In this document: positions 21,378-33,839 of the stretch, piece after piece
How positions within the stretch are numbered: position 1 is the stretch's first letter
Layout: each line of letters opens with the position of its first letter
Origin: Bactrocera neohumeralis
Taxonomy: Eukaryota; Arthropoda; Insecta; Diptera; Tephritidae
Length of the DNA stretch: 64,000 bases
Direction of reading: 5' to 3'
Assembly: GCF_024586455.1 (NCBI RefSeq)
Contig: NC_065922.1
Coordinates: forward strand, 248,001-312,000
The notes under the pieces: model-generated
What the model was told of the DNA's origin: nothing
What the model saw: only the letters and a program-made list of their open reading frames with translations
Databases searched by the model: none
Position numbers and translations under genes: made by a program

Positions 21378-22025
21378 ATGAGCACTCAGCGTGGTAATGC
21401 AACAAGGACACGATCTCAAAAGCATAAAAATCGAACAGTTTTCAAAAACGACCTGCACGACAAAACAAATCTACAAAAGAAAATAAATTCTTTGCACGTC
21501 TCCGAGGTTTGTCAACATTGCAAGGATGTCATAGAATGGAAAATTAAGTATAAGAAGTATAAACCTCTTACTCAACCAAAAAAGTGTACTCGTTGTGAGC
21601 AGAAGAATATTATCAAAGCGTACCATGTGCTTTGTCGACACTGTGCTCTAGAAACACATGTATGCGCTAAATGTCTGAAGAGTGAAGAGCAAGTTGTCAT
21701 AGAACCACCACAGCCAACAATGGAAGAACAAGTCAAATTGAAAGTGGAAATGGAACGACTTATAAAATCTTTACCAGAACGAAAACGAAGGGCTTTCATT
21801 CGGTACATGGATAAGGGTAAAAAGCAAGAAGATTTAGAGGAGACGGTTTCTGGTGAAGGAATTGAAAGTGACACGAAGCTTAGGAAACAATCAGATGATA
21901 AAATAAATTTACCGCATACTAGAGAAGAATTAATTCAAAAGATTGAGTTTCTCAAGTTAAATAATGAAGACGAATATATAATTTCCGATGCGGACCTCGA
22001 AAGCGACAATGAAAGTCCCATTTAG
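21378..22025 (+). CDS. C9orf85-like (DUF2039) cysteine-rich protein
   Basis: A single exon of 215 aa with start context TCAAAATG. The N-terminal half is basic (MSTQRGNATRTRSQKHKNR) and carries the family core: VCQHC, IEWKIKYKKYKPL, KKCTRCEQ, YHVLCRHCA and HVCAKC, i.e. four CxxC pairs likely binding zinc. The C-terminal half is charged and acidic (EEQVKLKVEMERLIKSLPER, ending DADLESDNESPI). The order and spacing match the conserved eukaryotic family of human C9orf85, whose function is not established. An AATAAA lies 130 nt past the stop. The ORF is intact, with codon use like its neighbours. Confidence 0.85.
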   Translation: MSTQRGNATRTRSQKHKNRTVFKNDLHDKTNLQKKINSLHVSEVCQHCKDVIEWKIKYKKYKPLTQPKKCTRCEQKNIIKAYHVLCRHCALETHVCAKCLKSEEQVVIEPPQPTMEEQVKLKVEMERLIKSLPERKRRAFIRYMDKGKKQEDLEETVSGEGIESDTKLRKQSDDKINLPHTREELIQKIEFLKLNNEDEYIISDADLESDNESPI

Positions 22026-22154
22026 TTCAAAATTGAATTCTTTTTTTGAACCTGAATTGAAAAAATATTTTGAGTGACTTATGTTATATACACAGAGCCT
22101 AAATATGTTTAAAATATTTAATATTACTATGTATTACGCAATTAGATAATTATT

Positions 22155-22160
22155 AATAAA
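22155..22160 (+). terminator. Polyadenylation signal of the C9orf85-like gene
   Basis: AATAAA 130 nt after the stop codon, followed by a T-rich stretch. Confidence 0.55.
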
Positions 22161-22489
22161 TATATATTTTTAACACAGTTCAATTCTGGCTTACACTTTG
22201 TAAAATTATTAGCTCTATAACTATTTTAGAGAGCAGTTTAAATGATAAATTCCATGGTAAAAAAATCTTTCCGCTGCTGACGCTCTATTGATTTAACCGA
22301 TATTTGGCTTGAAAAACAGCTACTTACCACATATAACCATATGCCAATCTATCTATCTATGTACCAAATGTTAAACGGCGTCGATAATAAGACATTACAT
22401 TTTTTCCGCATCCTACGAATTCGAGGTTAAAATGAGGATGTACGGATAGAGAAGGTTCTCCAGATTTAGGAAAAAATAGATATTACAGT

Positions 22490-23012
22490 GCACGAAATAA
22501 TTATATAGGACAACCGTTTCTCGCAAACTTTTAGAACACAAACTGTTTTTTCAAGATATACTGGATATTTTAGAATTCACGTAACACGTTATCCAGAAGC
22601 TGTGTATATTTTTCTGCAAACTGAAGTCTCACAAACTTGTGCCTTTGCAAAAGTCTAAGTTTAGCACTTCTCTTTTCATATCGAATGGTGTTATCTGCTT
22701 TCAGGATTTGTTAAACACGTCGAATAGTGACTGGAAAAGACAATTGACACCGAATTTGCAAGGGGCTTAGATCTTATGAACCGCCACACACTTGATTTGT
22801 CGAACTTCTTCTTTTATTAAAGATGGTCGGCCTGTTCGAGGTGTTTTACCATAGTTTTTGGGGATCTTTTAGAAAGTTCTCAATCGTATTTTTATTTCTT
22901 TTCATTCTCGTTGCAATTTTTCATATGGACATTCCAGTTTCAGAGTATGACAGTATTTGGAACTGCTCCTCAATAATGAGTTCAGTACCGCGTGGCATTT
23001 CTATATAATAAT
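22490..23012 (-). pseudogene. N-terminal fragment of a Tc1-like transposase
   Basis: From about 23000 on the minus strand the text reads MPRGTELIIEEQFQILSYSE, with a stop a few residues later, then MKRNKNTIENFLKDPKNYGK and TPRTGRPSLIKEE. This is the helix-turn-helix plus GRPP-type region of Tc1-family transposases. The catalytic half is absent or decayed. Confidence 0.65.
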
Positions 23013-23394
23013 TAATTTAAGACAGGCATTTCATTTATTTATGAGAATACTTTTTTAATATAAAAAATAAACAAGCAGTCCCATATACTTACATACATAT
23101 TTCGCTGTAGCTAATCCGAAATTTATCAAAAATTGCACACCAAGATTATTTACATGTAATTTTTAGACTAACTGTTCATACCGCTACGTAAAGCCACTAC
23201 AAAGGTATCCAGCAATAAAAATTAATATAGCGGTAAAATAAACATATTATTGCATTGAAAATATTAGATATTATTTGAGATATTATTTAAAATGCGTGTT
23301 TGTTTGATTTTTTATCTACTAACTCTTCTCTAATTCGGTTCTACACATTTGTTTTGTAAAGAATAGATCAAATCGGGCAAATACGTCTCCTAGC

Positions 23395-23600
23395 CCCCAT
23401 ATATTGAATATAAAAATTTTCAAACATCCGATAAACTTTATATAATCTTTTAGAAACTTTGCCTGTATCTTTTCTGGTACTAGTATTTCGTGATGCCGAA
23501 AATTTATAAAAGTAGGTCAATACTAATATTATATACTACGTAAGACATCTTAGCGAAATTAAGTGAACATATTATATTGAAAATTATATAGTTTAATGCA
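23395..23600 (+). repeat. Second dispersed repeat family, copy near 23.5 kb
   Basis: CCCCCATATATTGAATATAA, an AACATCCGATAAACTTTATA block and AGACATCTTAGCGAAATTA match the 5780-6120 copy in part. Non-coding. Confidence 0.4.
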
Positions 23601-23604
23601 GAAA

Positions 23605-24600
23605 AAAGTACTGCTATGGACACATGGCATAGCACAAATGGCACATTCTTTACATCTTTTTTCTTGTGTGACAGTATCATAAATGTTTTTACTAAATAAC
23701 AAGTGTTTGGGTATTTTTAAAATGTTCACTCCTTGTCATCAATAACAATACAAAATGCAGTTGCAATTCATTGCCAAAAAAATAATCATCGAAATGCGAA
23801 AGCTTTGGTGTAATGAGCTGGACACATAAATGGCACAACCTACAAATGTTTTTATTGTTAATATTTTTTGCTGTAACCAAGTTTGCAAGTTGCGTACCAA
23901 GTTTTTTAACGGCAGACCAGAGATCGTCCATATATTTATAATTAACCTTTGCAATTCCAGTTTTGACTTCATTCCATAGGTTTTCAATTGGATTTAAGTC
24001 AGGGCTTTGCGCTGGCCAATCCAAAATATCTATCCTCTCCGCAGAAAACCAATTTTTAACTAGCTTCGACGCGTGTTTGAGATCGTTGTACCACATAATT
24101 TTTTAAAATGTGCAAGTACTGAAACTTGTCCATTTTTCCATTGATTCTTACGAACGGACCTACACCATGCCGCCACCATGCTTTATCGTCTTCTGAGTGT
24201 ACTTAGAATTATATTCTTGGGACTTAGGACGATGTACAAATATTCTGTCATCTGGTCCTATCCTGTTAACCTTTGTTTCGTCACTCCACAATACATTTTT
24301 CTAAAATTTTAAGCCTTTCTCTTGTTGAGCTTTGGCGAAGATCAATCGTTTTGAAATATTTTTTTTTGAAAGGAGTGGTTCCTTCCTCGATATGCGTCCG
24401 AACAATTTTACCTGATTCATAAGTCTAGAGGATACTTATAAGCCTAATGATTGGTTGATATCAGCCGCTACCTGCCGTGATAATTTAAATGGATAATTTT
24501 TGGCGATTCTTACTATAGCAGTGTCTGTATGCGCATTCGTTTTACGTGGTCTTGGCTTCCGAATTTCTATTGTAGTATGCTTTCCGGATTCCATTTTATA
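23605..24600 (-). pseudogene. Degenerate Tc1-like transposase with flanking inverted words
   Basis: On the minus strand, after several stops: VLWSDETKVNRIGPDDRIFV (first Asp region), KTIKHGGG, then an intact 134-codon piece with WFSAERIDILDWPAQSPDLN and PIENLWNEVK (DD34E signature), ending at 23692. GGACACATAAATGGCACA occurs near 23819 and inverted near 24706, with a related word at 23616; these may be remains of the element's ends, which I could not fix. The helix-turn-helix start (MESGKHTTIEIRKPR-like) lies near 24590. Confidence 0.7.
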
Positions 24601-24889
24601 TTATTTCTTTCACTGAAATACTTTTAATTATTTATTTTTTAACAACACAAAAATGATGTTCTTCCATTAAAATCTGCGCGAGTACTACTTCTGCGAAGTA
24701 ATCTGTGCCATTTATGTGTCCACTCAACATCAGCATTGACTACGATAATTGAAGACGGTAAACAAAAAGCAAATCGTAACGGAATATTTGGGCAGTACAG
24801 TACAACTCTAGTACAGTAGCACCAAATTGAATGCACAATTTTACATTTTACACAACTTTAACTGAAACAATTTTAGCATTTATATGAAA

Positions 24890-25700
24890 TGAAACTTTCT
24901 GCCAGACAATCCATCGGCCCGCGCCGCTATATTGTTCTTCACATGAGTAATTGCTATTTTCAAACGTTCTATTGTCTGTTCCATCGTCATCGATTAAGGA
25001 ACGAGTTATGTTTTCACTGCCATTCAACAGGCTGGAGAAGTTTTCTCTTCATAATTTTAATATGCTCTAGGCATCAGTCACTAGATCATGAAACTTTCTG
25101 TTAGTCGCCGCATCTTTTTGAACATTACCCCTGTCGGCCAGCTTGTCAAGCTCTTCGTACACGTTCATCGGCCTATCTCTTGTTTTGTCTACAAATTCGT
25201 CCCGCTTCCCATCTATCTATCCCATCCCGCACGTGTTGTAGTCGATTTTAACAATGCGAGGTAGGCAGTCTGTTTTCTCTCCACTGCGACACGGCACTCC
25301 TCATCATAAAAGCTGCTCTTTTGCCTTTCCGAAAACCAATGGCTTCGTTTGCAGGTGTAGTTAAGAAGCTTGAATTACCGTCCCACAATTTCCTATAGCG
25401 AGTTGCGGAAGAATATTCTCAGAGAGCAGACTGCAAGTCGAGCAGAAAATCTTTCGGCTGTCTGTTGTGAATGCTGCTCCTCGACGTCGAACTTTGTTTG
25501 TTGACATGCGTTTTTTGCTGCGTAGACACGAGTGCGTACCTTCGCTGCAACAAGATAGCGGTCCGAGTCAATGATAGAGCCGAGACGTGTCTTCCGTCTA
25601 TCACAGCATGATCGATCTAGTTGGTGGCTCAAGCTAAGCGCTCATAGAAAATATCTTTGGTCACATCGTCCTTCTCTTCCGTCGGGGCGTCTTTATTTGG
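24890..25700 (-). mobile_element. RTE-type LINE remnant, second copy
   Basis: The minus strand encodes RSCCDRRKTRLGSIIDSDRY, LVAAKVRTRVYAAKNACQQT and KFDVEEQHSQQTAERFSARL, the linker after the endonuclease domain of the same LINE family as 51270-53095. The segment 25640-25700 repeats the endonuclease piece at 5525-5580. Frames are broken. Confidence 0.6.
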
Positions 25701-25719
25701 TCACTGTAGTATAATATAT

Positions 25720-26220
25720 ATTCATTATGTCAATTTAACTAAGATACTAACATATTGACCGCTATGTACAGCCGACCGGAAGTTTGAAGACCTTATATTC
25801 AGTATATGGGAGATGGTGGTAGTATTGCTCCGAGTTTATCTATTTTTGGGAATACTACATATAATTAACAGAAAACGATGTTATCTTAGTTTCAATAAGG
25901 TGCTTCACTTACTATCATCACTATACTGCAAGTATAAGGAGTAAAGTCAACCTGATGTTGGAAAATCCTGATATTAATTAAATGAGCCTAGTACAAGTTT
26001 TCACCTGATTTTATCTATTTTGTGCACAAAGAAGGTACTTTTAGTAGTGTTTAACAAAACCGCTTCCGATTTCACCTATTTTCATACTTTTAACAGATTT
26101 TCCCATGAGGTACTTCTCATTACCGCGATCCATTGTACGAGTACTTGTAACTTCATTTTCGGCTTGGTTATAGCAGACTTTATATCGAATATATCAATGT
26201 AAAGTAACTTTTAAAATAAA
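25720..26220. repeat. Repeat-derived non-coding segment
   Basis: It contains words such as CGACCGGAAGTTTGAAGACC and GGAGTAAAGTCAACCTGATG that resemble the dispersed repeat families in inverted or diverged form. No gene. Confidence 0.3.
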
Positions 26221-26704
26221 TTTGTGTGGAAATATGTTGTGAATAATACCAAAAGTCCACATCTTCTTCGAGCCGCTATCTACCCGATACTACATTCAAT
26301 TTACCACTTTTGAGTTGAACTTACCCAGATAGCATTGAGTTGATTGTATGGTGATTTACGTATCATTATTGATTGTTCTTGGTGATTGTTTTTTGATAAA
26401 TTTGCCGTTTACAATAACAAAATGTACAAGTATCAAAAAACGCTCAACAAGTTTATTAAATATGAATTGTGTTGTTTCGTGATCCCGTTATGAGTATACA
26501 GTTAACAACATCAAAATATTTCTTTTTGTGACAAAATAATGCATGCATTTCTCACTCCCATATAGTTCATCTCCAAAGCAACAGCTCTCTAGTGCGTGAA
26601 ATAAATAAAATATAACATAATTTTAAAGTAATTAATTAAAATAGCTTAATAATTCATTATTTTTGAATTTGCCAATTAAAGTAATAAAAATTAATTATTT
26701 TATA

Positions 26705-27924
26705 ATGTCAGCCACTCAAATAAAAAGAAAAGCTAGAAAGGAAGCTAAAAAAATTATAAATTCAAAGTTGTTGCATAGTGATTCAAGTGTTGAAGTTCAA
26801 TTTCAAGACCAAGGTGTTGCAATGGTAAATAATATTTATATTGTCAACGAAGCGAGAGGGAAAGTAGATTTGAGGATTTCTTGGACAGTGATAGTGATAG
26901 TGTTACAAGTGATGAAAATGATGTAACCTATGATCTGCGTTCAGAGCTTAGCAAATGGGCGTCAGACTTCGGAATAAGTTTTGTGGCATTTAATGCTTTA
27001 ATGTGTGTGCTAAACAAATGCAACATAAAAGTTCCCAAAGATGCCAGGACAGTTTTACAAACACCGGCTGAAGTGGTCAAGCGAAATGTGGGAGATGGGA
27101 TTTATGTACATTATGGTCTAAAGAATGCGTTGACAGACTTCTTAGTATTAAATGATTTCCGTCTTCCAAATATAATGCTTGATTTCGGCATTGATGGTCT
27201 GCAACTTAGTTGCGAGAACAAATGAATCGTTCCGAATGCACTTGCAACCAGAGCATCATAAGCAGTCGTCCAAATCAAGATTGGAAAATTTAAATATAGA
27301 CATTATTCATCAATGTTGTTTGGATTATATGCATGTAGCTTGCTTGGGGGTTATGAGAACGCTTTTGAACGCATGGGTTAAGAAAAGAGGTGAACATTAC
27401 TCATTGCCTTTGTATAAAGCAGAAGTACTTTCAACAGAGATAGTTTTCAATAAAAAAAATATACCAAAGGAATTTAATAGGAAACCACGTAGTTTTTGCA
27501 TTGTATACCGGACCTTATTTGTTAAAAAATATATTATCACCAGAAAGATATGAGCACTTTTTTAAAATTTTCTTTAGCTTTAAGAATTTTACTTCATAAA
27601 GACGAATCAAAACAAAACAATCCATGTGCAGAACATTTACTAAAATCTTTAGTAAGTGACATTCCGTCTATGTATGATATCTCATTTATTACATGCAACT
27701 TTCATTCATTGTTGCATTTACATGATGATGCCAAAAGGTATGGGTCCTTAGATGGAATTAGCGCTTTCAAATTTGAGAATCACCTCCAAAAAGTGAAGCG
27801 GAAGGTAAAGAAAGGGGAACAAGTTGCTTCTCAAATTTACAAAAGGCAGGTAGAAAGTAGTTTTCACTTAAAAAGACTCGATGAAAATCAAAGTGTCGTA
27901 TTTGGTAAAGTAGTTAACGGGTAA
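26705..27924 (+). pseudogene. Tnp2-like transposase, frameshifted and partly deleted
   Basis: It starts MSATQIKRKARKEAKKIINS and shifts frame near 26865 to DSDSDSVTSDENDVTYDLRS and LSKWASDFGISFVAFNALMC. A shift and deletion near 27220 lead to HQCCLDYMHVACLGVMRTLL (the DxMH...LGVMR core typical of animal Tnp2-type proteins) and FNRKPRSF. After a further shift at 27550 come ALRILLHKDE and FITCNFHSLLHLHDD. At least three frame changes are present. The assignment to the En/Spm-type superfamily is from memory of the motif. Confidence 0.55.
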
Positions 27925-27941
27925 ATATCAAATGTTCAGGT

Positions 27942-28717
27942 TGTAATAGGGTTTCGTCCATAGCTGAGGTATGCTCAGCCGCTCCAGGGTCAGCCTTGGG
28001 ACCCACGAACCCTTAGCAAAAAAGAGACGAGTTTTATCCTCGTAAAGTTATATCCACACCCCCACTCCTTATGCGGACAGCCAGACCAGCGTGATGAAAA
28101 CGAGCGAGATTGATGGGCCAGGCGATGCCGCTTGTTGCGACTGGCACGGTGATGAAAATGAACGGGATCGATGAGTCAGGCGGTGACGCTTGAACCTGGC
28201 ACGATGATGAAAATAAACGGAATTTATGAGCCAGGCGTTGACGCTTGTTGCGACTGGCACGGTGATGAAAATGAACGGGATCGATGAGCCAGGCGTTGAC
28301 GCTTGTTGCGACTGGCACGGTGATGTATACGACGGGCTCCTCTGTGTAGGAGAGATTTTATTAGTCGCCAACCGTCTTCGTTGGCCTCCAGCTATCAACT
28401 CCTATTTTCCTGCGCGATACTGGGCGACCGTCCGGTTCGGCGAGCTGGAGCAAAAGAGGTCGCATTTGGTGTAAAGTGCTTGCTTTTATAGCAGCATCGC
28501 GCAGCTTTCGTCGCCGTAGCGAGGTAAGTTGTATGCGTATGGTGCCCTAGTACGTATGGTGGAAAGCTCTAGCAGCTTTCATCATCGTAGTGAGGTAAGT
28601 TGTGTGCGTAGTCAATGCGGTGAAGTTTAGTACGTATGGTGGTATGGTGAGGGTACATGATGTACTGTGGAGCGAAGTTGACGTAAATTATTGTAAGGTG
28701 GTAAAAGCCACGTTACA
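27942..28717 (+). mobile_element. TGTAA...TTACA element copy 2, 776 bp
   Basis: The same ends as 15200-16014 (TGTAATAGGGTTTCGTCC ... GCCACGTTACA), with 4-bp duplication AGGT at 27938-27941 and 28718-28721. It has about four 58-bp minisatellite units (28088-28320) against about two in the other copy, so the array length varies. It is inserted between the transposase and DUF4806-like parts of the Tnp2-like element. Confidence 0.7.
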
Positions 28718-29205
28718 AGGTAAATGGGTACTTCTTTTCTTTGGAGCAACCAAATAATTTCTGCCTCGTTGTGAATACAGTTATCCAAATTATAAAAATC
28801 ATTAATTCCAATAATGTTCCACTTTTCACCGGTCTTGTCGAGAAAAATTTAACACCTTACCTTTGCACACCTATAAGTTCACATAAATTTAACTTGTATT
28901 ATGTGGCTGGCATTCAGTACGATAGGGAAATTGAATTTACAAAAGAAAAAATAACTTCCAAGATTATATGTTTGAATGAATCTTCTAGAAGTGGATTTTA
29001 TTTCACACCACTAATTAACTGATTGACATCATGAGCTCTATAAATAATTATGGATATGAACCTAACAGCAGCCAAATAATATGTAAGTCCAAATAAAACA
29101 CTTTAAATTTTCTTCATTTTTATTTAACTTTATGTTTTTCAGATCAAAATCTAGACAGCACAGACCAACAGTCTCTTAAAAATTTAATAACCATATATAA
29201 TTAAG

Positions 29206-29766
29206 TTGACGATGGAAGTGCGGGCTTTAAAGACAGAAGTGAAGGAGCTAAAGGAAGAAAACAAAAGAAATTTGTTGAAGCTGACACAGGAAGTTATTGC
29301 GGTCAAATTGGAAAACAGGGGAAAACCCTCTGAAAGTCAAAGTCCACAATTCGACCAACTACCATTTTACCATAAGAAGGATCTTGACGATTTCGAAGCA
29401 CAGCTTTTACAAAAGCCAGAGTTGATGGAGAAATTTGTATGTATAATGCTTGTTATGTTGCTTTTACCAGTTACAAATGTATAACAAAGAATTATTTATA
29501 GAAACTACTGTCTTTTTCGTGGAGGGGCACGGCAGATAAGCCAAGCGCGGAAAAATGTTTAGTTACAACAATAATAAAAGTAATATTATTTTATATTGTA
29601 TTAATTCTTTTAACAATAACTACATTTCTTTCCTCTTTCTTTAGATATTTGCCATGAAATGTTTCAAGTGGACGAAAAAGCCGTTAGATCAACAATACAA
29701 AAACATTTCGTTTATGCAAACGAAAGAGTAAAAAAACGACGTCTACCTTTGGCTGAAAATAAATGA
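29206..29766 (+). pseudogene. DUF4806-like second ORF of the Tnp2-like transposon
   Basis: A coiled-coil start (VRALKTEVKELKEENKRN) is followed by QLPFYHKKDLDDFEAQLLQK, LSFSWRGTADKPSAEKCLVT (another frame), and after an intron-like AT-rich gap VDEKAVRSTIQKHFVYANER, ending KKRRLPLAENK with a stop at 29764-29766. DUF4806-type proteins commonly accompany this transposase in insects (recalled). The upstream piece 28741-29022 may be part of it. Confidence 0.45.
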
Positions 29767-29879
29767 TTGTATTGAGCTGTAAGGAAAAACATGTTAATGA
29801 ATTAATTTAAAATATAAATAAATTTGAATTTAAAAATAAACCAAAAAATGAATATTGATTAATAAGATGACTGAAAACT

Positions 29880-30150
29880 GACTGGAAAAAACAATCGAAA
29901 TTTATAATAAAATGACTGTAAATTGACTAAATATTGACTGAAAATTGACTAGAAATTCATTGAGAAATGACTGGAAAAAACAATCGAAATTTGTAATAAA
30001 ATTACTGGAAATTGACTGGGAATTGACCCTGAAAATGACTCAATCAACAGTCAATTTTCAATGAATATTGATATAGAAATTGACTGTTTTCTATCAATTT
30101 TTCTATTGAAAATGAGTAATTTTCCATTAAAGATTGATAGTAAATGCTGG
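29880..30150 (+). repeat. Subterminal TTGACT repeats of the Tnp2-like transposon
   Basis: At least ten copies of TTGACTR/ATGACTG words in direct and inverted orientation (e.g. AAATTGACTAAATATTGACT), ending at the terminal inverted repeat. They are likely transposase-binding sites. Confidence 0.55.
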
Positions 30151-30159
30151 CTGGGTATG

Positions 30160-32639
30160 CATATCATATACATACATACATATTTTCATATCAATAAATT
30201 AGATAAATTTTAAATAAATATTTCGCACACCAAGAAAAGTATAGTAATGAATCTAAGTATGTCTCTACCTATGCATATAATACATAAGTGAATAGGATAC
30301 CAAATCCAAAGATATCAATTCCTAAATATTTCCCCGCCAAAAAACGAAAGTAAAAAATGGTAGGTTACAGCCGAACTTAACTCTTCCTTATTTGTTTGCT
30401 TTTAATAACTTTCGGAACTGGCAGATCATTTATAACTAGAAAAAGTACTGAGAACGCCGGGTACAGGTGTTAACTATAATTTTGAAGTAAAGTATTGCAT
30501 TTATAAATGCACATATGTATAATTCAATTCAAAAACATAACAACATGTTGTAATAACCCTACCTGCATACTTATGTATATCGTATTTATATAGATACGTA
30601 AATATTAGTATGCAATAAAACAGATGCATCTGTATAAAGTATATAATATATATGAAAGTTTATGACAGGCATACATATATACTTTCATTAGCTTTATTTG
30701 CTATATTTATGGCCGAGATTCTCTTTCTATTTGTGGGGTGCCTCTTCATTTCTATTTATCTATTTGTTTAGGTGTTGTCTGAGGCGGAATTTGAACTTAC
30801 AACTTACAAAGTCACAAGCACACACTAAGTTACCGCGAACACTGTATGTTTTATATTAACAAACAATAAGAGAGTCTTTGGTAAAAGCTGAAGTCTTCGC
30901 TTGTTGTGCTTGCCCATCTTTAGGTGCCGTCTTCCACATAAACATCAGCTAAAATAAGAAGTAACCGTCGTTCATGTCTCTTTCTTCACAATAGTGAGGT
31001 ACAAAGCTCTATGCTTAATCGTCAGTCGGCTATTGGAAGGTGCACACGCCACCTGTTGCTTTGTGAAAGTTTTAGCCCAATCCCGATATGTTAAATCGTT
31101 ATATGTAAGATTTCGTTTCAACACAACACATCTTAAACGTATACATTAATTTTGCAAGTCGGTAAATGCTGAAAACTTATTGATTTAAAGTAAATGTAAA
31201 TAAAGTTTTTATGTTTGTTGTTGTTTGGTTCTATTTGGTGATTTTAAATTTCAATAATTATCTGTGAAGCTTTTCATTTACGAATTTTGTTCAAAATACT
31301 TTCTGTATAATTAAATTTGTTATTTTCGAGTCTAATGACCTGAGTAATTTTTCAAGTAAGAGGTGTGGTTCGCGTTAATTCGATTATAAGTGTCGCAGTT
31401 CGCTACCATCTACGCATTTTTTTCGTATCAGTTTATTTTATACCGGTGCAGTGATTGCATCGCTAGACAAGACAAGACAATTAACGTTTTTTTGGAGTTT
31501 TTTGAAACTTTAAAATGCCATGATGCATTTGGCCAGCAATGTGTGTATATACATACGTATTCATTTTCAACCGTAAACTATTCTGATTATTGAATTTGTG
31601 AAAGTGTTTTTCTGAAAGCTAGTTATTACAATACTTACATATACATAGTTATATGTGCATATATAGGTATGTGTGATCAAACGCAAATGATGCGCTTGGT
31701 CGCTCATGTTTATATACCGAAGTTAAAGTGCAAACTGTTTATAGCTACATATATGCCAAAATACATATATACTACATACATATGTATATGGCGCACATAT
31801 AAAAATTACTAGCGAGCATAAAACAAATTGTATGCATGTACATATGTACTATATATATTTTTAGCCAATTATACCAAGTTTATGGAATGTTTAATATATC
31901 ATCCATATATCTACGTATGCATGTGTGCACTAAATTTTTTTCCGCCAAATTAAAGTAAAAGTGAAATTTTAAATATAAAGTGCCTTATAATTTCACATAC
32001 ACTGTAAAAAAAAATTTTAGAACTCAGAACGTTCAGAACAAACAACATAACAGAAACAAAATCACGACCTATCGAATGAACTTTTTGATAATTAAATATG
32101 TGTCAGTGTATTTGGATTGTTTTTTTAAGTAAATTTCCAACATTTACAGAATTTGGAAAGTCCAAGTTATCAATTTTTGTAGTCAAGTAAGTAGAGATCC
32201 TAGTTCAACTATAATCTTACATATGAATACAATTGTTTAACCCAAATGGAAAACTGGTGGAGTTCGATAGGAACGTTTCGTATCATAAATAGTCTGGAAA
32301 AATATTTTTGTACAATTTGAATAAACAATACCGCAAAGGGTACTGCTATTATGATCGCAATTCTGTTATTTATATATTAATTTAATATTCGCTTTTTCAG
32401 AAAACATAGGGGTAGTTTGTGCAGATAACAAAATATAATATTTCTGGTAAACATCTATGCCATCGTTTACTACGATGAGTAAGGGCAGGAATAAAATTCT
32501 ATGTATTTAAAAACATGGGCCAAGATAACGATTATCTTTATGATGGTAGACTGTATCTCAGTATTTTAAGCTTTTTTGCTAGATTAAATAAAAAATTATA
32601 TGCAACACATTACGAGTATTTCTCTAACCTCTCTTAGCC
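30160..32639. other. AT-rich non-coding region with microsatellites
   Basis: No gene seen. 30290-30400 is a tail fragment of the dispersed repeat (GGTTACAGCCGAACTTAAC). 30750-31100 is somewhat GC-richer and could hold a promoter or 5' exon of forked, but I cannot show it. TATGTACATA runs occur near 30480, 31640 and 31760-31860. Confidence 0.4.
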
Positions 32640-33350
32640 CAGTGGCGTAGCTAGGGGGGGCGGCGAAGGGAGCCGTCGCCTCGGGCGCAACGTCTTGGGC
32701 TCGGCAAAACGATCTTCGCTGTTTTTTAATATTCAAAAAAATACTTCAACAAACTTTTTTTGCAAAATTTATTATAAAAGATAAAGAGTTGTACACTCAC
32801 AATGTAATCATCTGAATAACAATGAAAAATATGAATTTTTACTCGAATACTCTTCAGTCTTTGAATTTGTCCTATATCTTTTGGCTTATATCTTTCTTAA
32901 AAATAGTGATAGAACTTAAAGATGCATTTTTCTAGCTTTGTCCAGCGACGTGTCACTCTCAAAGTTACCCTATGCTTTGAATGTAACAAATACTTTTATT
33001 TCTCCAAGTTTTCAAAAATTTTATTTAAAAACTCCAATTCGGGCAAAAATTCCTGCAATTTGTGTCAAAAGTGTACAAGATATAGGGCGAAAATGGGTTT
33101 TTTCTATGGCTTTTAATAAGATGTCTTGTAAATTTACTATCAATTTCCTCAGAAACCGTATTGTGAGAATTTTGGAACTTCAGAATTTGCGTGGCTTCTA
33201 GTTCCTAAATTTTATATACTTAACATCGAACACATTTTGTAAAAATTCACTTTTGTTCGAACCACCTCATGAAACTTGTAGGTAGGTAGATATAGGGGGG
33301 AGGCAGAACATCCTTGGCCCCGGGCGCCCGAAGTTGTAGCTACGCCACTG
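32640..33350. mobile_element. hAT-type MITE, 711 bp
   Basis: Ends are CAGTGGCGTAGCTAGGGGGG and, inward from the right, CAGTGGCGTAGCTACAACTT. A perfect 8-bp duplication TCTTAGCC (32632-32639 and 33351-33358) flanks it. CAGTGGCGTAGC ends are typical of hAT elements. No transposase ORF; GC-rich only at the ends. Confidence 0.85.
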
Positions 33351-33839
33351 TCTTAGCCTCAGCTGTGTGTCATCTAACTTTCAAATCACTAATAGGATTT
33401 GTTTCTGCATTTTTCATATACCACATTATTTTCTTTAATAATACTCACTCTTCACATGCTTTCAATAGTTCCATTTTTGCCATTGACAATGGCGATGAAT
33501 GCTTGAGAAATTGTTATATAAAATAATTTATTGAATCTTGCATTTCGATCGGCTGCGAATTTACATATGTATATACATATATGTATGTATATATACCAGC
33601 AGTATGCGATTGCTTCAGATGAAAAAGAGCACTTTTACTTTTACTTTTGTAGTTTTTTAAACAAAGCACACTTTTTTGCATTACAATGTATTTCATAACC
33701 GTAGTTTCAGTACTTCTTTGTGGATACTTCGTAGGCATCTAATTCTTGTCGTTATTTTAGGGATACCAACTAAATCTGGATTGTTACGGAGCATAAGAGT
33801 TTTGTTTGCCTAATGATTGTTTGTATATAATATTTGTAA

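Larger units (their letters stand above)
26324..30155 (+). mobile_element. Two-gene Tnp2/CACTA-like DNA transposon remnant, with an inserted element
   Basis: Ends are CCCAGATAGCATTGAGTTGA and, inward from the right, CCCAGCCAGCATTTACTATC, flanked by TA at 26322-26323 and 30156-30157. The right sub-end (29880-30110) is packed with TTGACTG/AATTGACT words, as in elements with subterminal transposase sites. Coding remains: a Tnp2-like transposase (26705-27924) and a DUF4806-like ORF (29206-29766). A 776-bp TGTAA...TTACA element (27942-28717) interrupts it. Without that insert it is about 3.05 kb. The CACTA assignment rests on the transposase motif and is tentative. Confidence 0.6.
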
